64,000 nucleotides of DNA from Aminobacter carboxidus (lineage in GTDB: Bacteria; Pseudomonadota; Alphaproteobacteria; Rhizobiales; Rhizobiaceae): contig NZ_JACZEP010000011.1 of the NCBI RefSeq assembly GCF_014863355.1, positions 62,001 to 126,000 on the forward strand, given 5' to 3'. Below, piece by piece: positions 61,036 through 64,000 of the stretch. The translations under genes and the position numbers were made by a program. Position 1 is the stretch's first letter, and every line of letters starts with the position of its first letter. Under the pieces are notes generated by a model. The model was given only the letters and a program-made list of their open reading frames with translations. It ran no database searches and was not told where the DNA came from.

Positions 61036-63525
61036 CTACCTCTCGCGATCGTCGCGATCGCGGTCATGACGCTCCTCGAGTTCCAGTTCGATTTGGCGAA
61101 GACGCGGCACATGCTGCTGCGGCGGATCGGATCTGGCAAGTTCCACGTCGAGGGTCGGTTTCCTTTCAACGAATCGATCATCGGGATGCCTTGTTCGTTG
61201 CTCGGACGGCATCGTCGCCTGCTGCTCGACGATCTGGTCATCGTGCTCCGGCGTCGAACGGACCTCCTGACCCGGATCGCGATGTTGCTCGGCTTCGGCA
61301 GCACCTTGGAACCCGCCAGGCGCGCCGTCATTCCGGCGCTTCGCGTCGGCGTCGATTGAATCAGCTTTCTGATCGCTGTTTTCTCCCCTGTCGCTGCGCC
61401 TGTTCTCGACCCGGGACAGCTCGATCTGATCGATCGTACGCTGCAGCTCCTGATCCGATTTCGCGACTTCGCGCATATATTGGTTGTCGCCATCGATCGC
61501 CATTTCGGCGGCACGGTTGATTTCCCGCTCGAGCCCTGCCCGATAGCTCGCCGTGTAGGATTGCGGCAGCTCACCTGTTTCGATCCGCTCAAGCCCCTCG
61601 CGATAGTGACTAACCTGGACGAGAACCTCGTTCGCTGTTTCGACCGCCTCCAGTCCGAACCGCGCGACCGCGGCATCCCACTGGGCATTGGGATCCTCAT
61701 GCTGACCGTCGCGCGAGTCGCGCGGTTCCTGCCCGCCCTCACGATCGGTTTGGCGTTCGGTGAATTCGAGATACTCGCGACGGATGTCCACCACCTCGCG
61801 CGCCGCCGCGGCGACCTCCTCGAAATCGGCGCGATCCGTTGCGTCGATCGTCTGCTCCACCGAGGCAAGGACTGCTTCCACACGATTTTCATAGGCTTCG
61901 AACTCCGGACGCGTCATCTCTCGCATCTGTCCATCCTCACCGTTCACGAACTCAGCCAACTCTATCATATTGGCTATGTTTTTGACAGATTCGCTTTGGT
62001 TATCTACGAAAATACGCTCATTTTGGGTGTTCTCCGTAAATCCTTCCAAGCGACCGATCTGACGCAGTGCAAAGGCGCCCTCGCGCGAGCCGCCAGCCTC
62101 ATTGGCAAGATCACTCCAGGCCGCGGCCGCTGTTGCCGCGTACTGCCGGCTGCGGTCGGTGGTCGCGAAGTCAATGTCATTCGAGCGCTTTGCCCGATAG
62201 CGGCTATGCGCGGCTGAGCTCGTGCCTTCGTGTTCGGTGCGGCCGCGATAGCTGACAGGCCGGACCTGGTTGCGCGTGTACGCTGGTGCGCTGGCAAACT
62301 CGCGACGATCAGTCAGCTCCATGTCGATCCCCTGCTCACGCGCCTTTTCCGCCATCACGGAGCGCCATTCCCGGAACATCTGCGGGCTGGTGACGATCCG
62401 ATCACCGGTCTCCGAGCGCATGGTGACGATCGCATGGGCATGAATGTGTGGCCGCTTGCCGCCCTCAGTCATTTCCTTCGGATCGAGCGCCGGATCGTGA
62501 ACGGCGAACACATAGCGATGTCCCGCGAACTGTTCGCCCAGGAACTCGCGAACGGCTGCTTCAAACGCGGCCCCATCCGTGCCGGCCCGCGCCGACACGA
62601 TCAGATGCATGACGTCCCTGCCCTTGCGGCTGTGCAATTCCTTGCGCCATTCTTTCTGGACAAGATCGCCGGCGAGCGCCGCATCCCCGATTAGCCGCCC
62701 GGTGTCGTCACGAACTTCCGTGTCGGTCCCAGTGAGCAGTTCGCGCACACGCGCCGTGCCCCACTCTACGCCGTTGCCGTAACCGTGGAACCGAAAGCTC
62801 GCCTCGACATCACGGCCGGCGTCGGAAACCTCAAAACGCTGCTGGACGATCTCGGCAGCTTTCCGGTCGCCGGTCAGCCGCTCGCCCGGCCCATCGCGCA
62901 GTACAACGATACCGGAGACATAGAGCTCGTCAGGGGATCGCTTCCGCGCGGTGTAGATGAACCGCCGATCACCAAATCCCGAGCGCAGGATCTCGCGCAG
63001 CTGGTCATCTTGGTCGACATCATCACGCAGTGATGCTGCATCGACCGAGACATGAAAGACCCCGAGATCCCGGCTGGCAGTGCGATTGTCGAAGAGATGC
63101 TCCCACTCGGCGCGCTGTTCGGCAAGCGCGTCCCTTCCGAGCACCCTTTCGCCGCGCTCATTCTCGACGGCGAGTTCACCGCCCCGCGACGTATAGCTCA
63201 TCATCGCGCCGGCACGGCCGCCGCCGCCGTAGGAGGCCAACTTGACTACGGCAGGCTGACTGCCGCGCGCCAGCGCACCAAAGCGCGTCCTCATCGAGCG
63301 GCCGGCCGCGCCCACACCACCACGCGACCGCCGCGCCCCGTTTTCGCCCTGCCGCCGCCGCGCTCGGCCGAAGCCGTCCAGCCGCTCATCGCCGATCCGC
63401 GCGATCCCTCCCCTTCGCGGCTCTTCCCAGTCGCTCTTTTCGATATGACCGAGCTGCATTTCATGCACCAGTGTGGCGCGACGGCGCTCCCATTCCCGTT
63501 CGAAGGCGCCGGGAAAGAACTCCAT
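61036..63525 (-). CDS. MobP/VirD2-like relaxase
   Basis: An 829-residue nicking enzyme that starts conjugative transfer at oriT. After a basic 85-residue leader, VVKLASYGGGGRAGAMMSYT SRGGEL carries the candidate catalytic tyrosine (about Tyr111). The three-histidine metal motif is PHIHAHAIVTM (His360, 362, 364), preceded by RYVFAVHDPALDP. The C-terminal half is charged and coiled-coil-like (about 540-820), suited to contact the coupling protein. The ATG overlaps the mobC stop (ATGA). The gene is convergent with the virB operon. Confidence 0.87.
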   Translation of the reverse strand: MEFFPGAFEREWERRRATLVHEMQLGHIEKSDWEEPRRGGIARIGDERLDGFGRARRRQGENGARRSRGGVGAAGRSMRTRFGALARGSQPAVVKLASYGGGGRAGAMMSYTSRGGELAVENERGERVLGRDALAEQRAEWEHLFDNRTASRDLGVFHVSVDAASLRDDVDQDDQLREILRSGFGDRRFIYTARKRSPDELYVSGIVVLRDGPGERLTGDRKAAEIVQQRFEVSDAGRDVEASFRFHGYGNGVEWGTARVRELLTGTDTEVRDDTGRLIGDAALAGDLVQKEWRKELHSRKGRDVMHLIVSARAGTDGAAFEAAVREFLGEQFAGHRYVFAVHDPALDPKEMTEGGKRPHIHAHAIVTMRSETGDRIVTSPQMFREWRSVMAEKAREQGIDMELTDRREFASAPAYTRNQVRPVSYRGRTEHEGTSSAAHSRYRAKRSNDIDFATTDRSRQYAATAAAAWSDLANEAGGSREGAFALRQIGRLEGFTENTQNERIFVDNQSESVKNIANMIELAEFVNGEDGQMREMTRPEFEAYENRVEAVLASVEQTIDATDRADFEEVAAAAREVVDIRREYLEFTERQTDREGGQEPRDSRDGQHEDPNAQWDAAVARFGLEAVETANEVLVQVSHYREGLERIETGELPQSYTASYRAGLEREINRAAEMAIDGDNQYMREVAKSDQELQRTIDQIELSRVENRRSDRGENSDQKADSIDADAKRRNDGAPGGFQGAAEAEQHRDPGQEVRSTPEHDDQIVEQQATMPSEQRTRHPDDRFVERKPTLDVELARSDPPQQHVPRLRQIELELEERHDRDRDDRER

Positions 63526-63920
63526 CAGGCGCCCTCCCCGCGTCGGGCTGCAGCTGACCGCCGTGTCATCTCGGCGAGTTCGGCAGCGAGCGTGGTCGCA
63601 ACGCTGTGCGCATCCTTGATGCTGCCTGTGACGTCGCCGTCAGTCGGGACTCTGCCGGTGTTGATGGCTCTGGCAATCTGATTGAGGTTGCCGCCGATCG
63701 CCCGCATGCCGTCGGCGAGCAGGCCGAGCACCATGCGATCCTCGTCCCCGAGAAACGGCCGCACGCCGGCGCCCTCCATCGACAGCGACCGGACAAAGGC
63801 GGAAACGGTCATCCCGGCGGCGCTCGCGGCCGCCTCCAGCGCATCGAACTCGGCCGGCGAGAGGCGGACATGCGCGACCCTGTCCTTCCGTTTCGACGCT
63901 TCGGAAATGCTGCGAACCAT
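63525..63920 (-). CDS. MobC-like relaxosome accessory protein
   Basis: A 131-residue DNA-binding protein. The N-terminal part (DRVAHVRLSPAEFDALEAAA, SAAGMTVSAFVRSLSMEG) is a ribbon-helix-helix, and GNLNQIARAINTGRVPTDGD is the MobC signature. Such proteins bind oriT, open the nic region and load the relaxase. It is the first gene of the mobC, relaxase, small-membrane-protein unit and starts 27 bases from a set of inverted repeats. Confidence 0.88.
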   Translation of the reverse strand: MVRSISEASKRKDRVAHVRLSPAEFDALEAAASAAGMTVSAFVRSLSMEGAGVRPFLGDEDRMVLGLLADGMRAIGGNLNQIARAINTGRVPTDGDVTGSIKDAHSVATTLAAELAEMTRRSAAARRGEGA

Positions 63921-63946
63921 CGCCAGCCATACCTCTGCAGGCCGCG

Positions 63947-63996
63947 GATCGAGGGCCTGTCCCTCGATCGTCAGGAAAAATGTATCACATTTTTCC
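63947..63996. promoter_or_regulatory. Inverted repeats, candidate oriT / mobC operator
   Basis: Two perfect inverted repeats lie just upstream of mobC: GATCGAGGG-N5-CCCTCGATC (63947-63969) and GGAAAAATGT-ATC-ACATTTTTCC (63974-63996). oriT normally sits next to mobC and the relaxase gene and contains such repeats, and MobC-type proteins bind them. The window ends four bases later, so the nic site cannot be located. Confidence 0.6.
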
Positions 63997-64000
63997 GTAT

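Overview
The window looks like part of a large conjugative plasmid, or a chromid/genomic island, of a Hyphomicrobiales (Rhizobiales) alphaproteobacterium. Three things point there: a repABC replication cassette (35.4-39.3 kb, minus strand) with a small-RNA gene between repB and repC; a complete VirB/VirD4 type IV secretion operon (46.1-58.8 kb, plus strand) with a convergent relaxase/MobC unit (60.8-63.9 kb, minus strand); and a complete red-type (form IC) Calvin-Benson-Bassham operon with a divergent CbbR (15.0-28.4 kb). I saw no rRNA, tRNA or CRISPR array.

Layout. 0-2.7 kb: the end of an MHYT-domain sensor gene that runs off the left edge, then the stump of a second cbb-type cluster (cbbZ homologue, redoxin, 3' fragment of cbbE). 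The 298 bases at 831-1128 hold no gene I can support. 2.7-11.3 kb: a defence/toxin-antitoxin island. It carries a truncated GIY-YIG nuclease, an AbiEi/AbiEii-like pair, an XRE-ImmA plus PIN pair and, divergent from these, a three-gene operon: a metallo-beta-lactamase-fold protein, an E2-E1-JAB ubiquitin-like fusion and a four-helix membrane protein. 11.3-14.3 kb: a minimal Tn5053/Tn402-like element (tniA, tniB, no tniQ) that cuts into a plasmid gene on its left and a HupR/HoxA-like response regulator on its right. 15.0-27.4 kb: cbbF-P-T-G-K-A-L-S-X-E-Z-Y, transcribed leftward, tightly packed and often with 4-base stop/start overlaps, with cbbR divergent. 28.4-32.9 kb: a graveyard of insertion sequences in which IS3 and ISL3 elements sit inside an IS21-type end; the nest truncates a TrlF-like ATPase. 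33.0-39.7 kb: plasmid maintenance (DUF1612/HTH protein, serine recombinase, repC, antisense RNA, repB, a small repD-like ORF, repA). 39.7-43 kb: a decayed LuxI-type autoinducer synthase gene divergent from repA, then an alpha/beta-hydrolase and a polytopic membrane protein. 43-46 kb: exported small proteins, including three tandem staphylococcal-nuclease-like genes. 46-58.8 kb: the virB operon and virD4. 58.9-60.8 kb: a HigBA-like toxin-antitoxin pair and decayed genes. 60.8-64 kb: relaxase module and probable oriT region.

How the parts fit. The cbb operon supplies every Calvin-cycle-specific enzyme (RuBisCO, activase CbbX, phosphoribulokinase) and the phosphoglycolate and xylulose-bisphosphate clean-up phosphatases. 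Flanking fragments (MHYT sensor, HupR/HoxA-like receiver, second cbb stump) hint that it came from a larger lithoautotrophy region. The plasmid functions maintain and transfer the replicon. The most novel-looking unit is the 5.4-11.3 kb locus. There an XRE-ImmA regulator with shared operator-like half-sites faces the MBL / E2-E1-JAB / membrane-protein operon, an arrangement reminiscent of CapH/CapP-controlled CBASS but with no recognisable CD-NTase and no separate ubiquitin-like protein.
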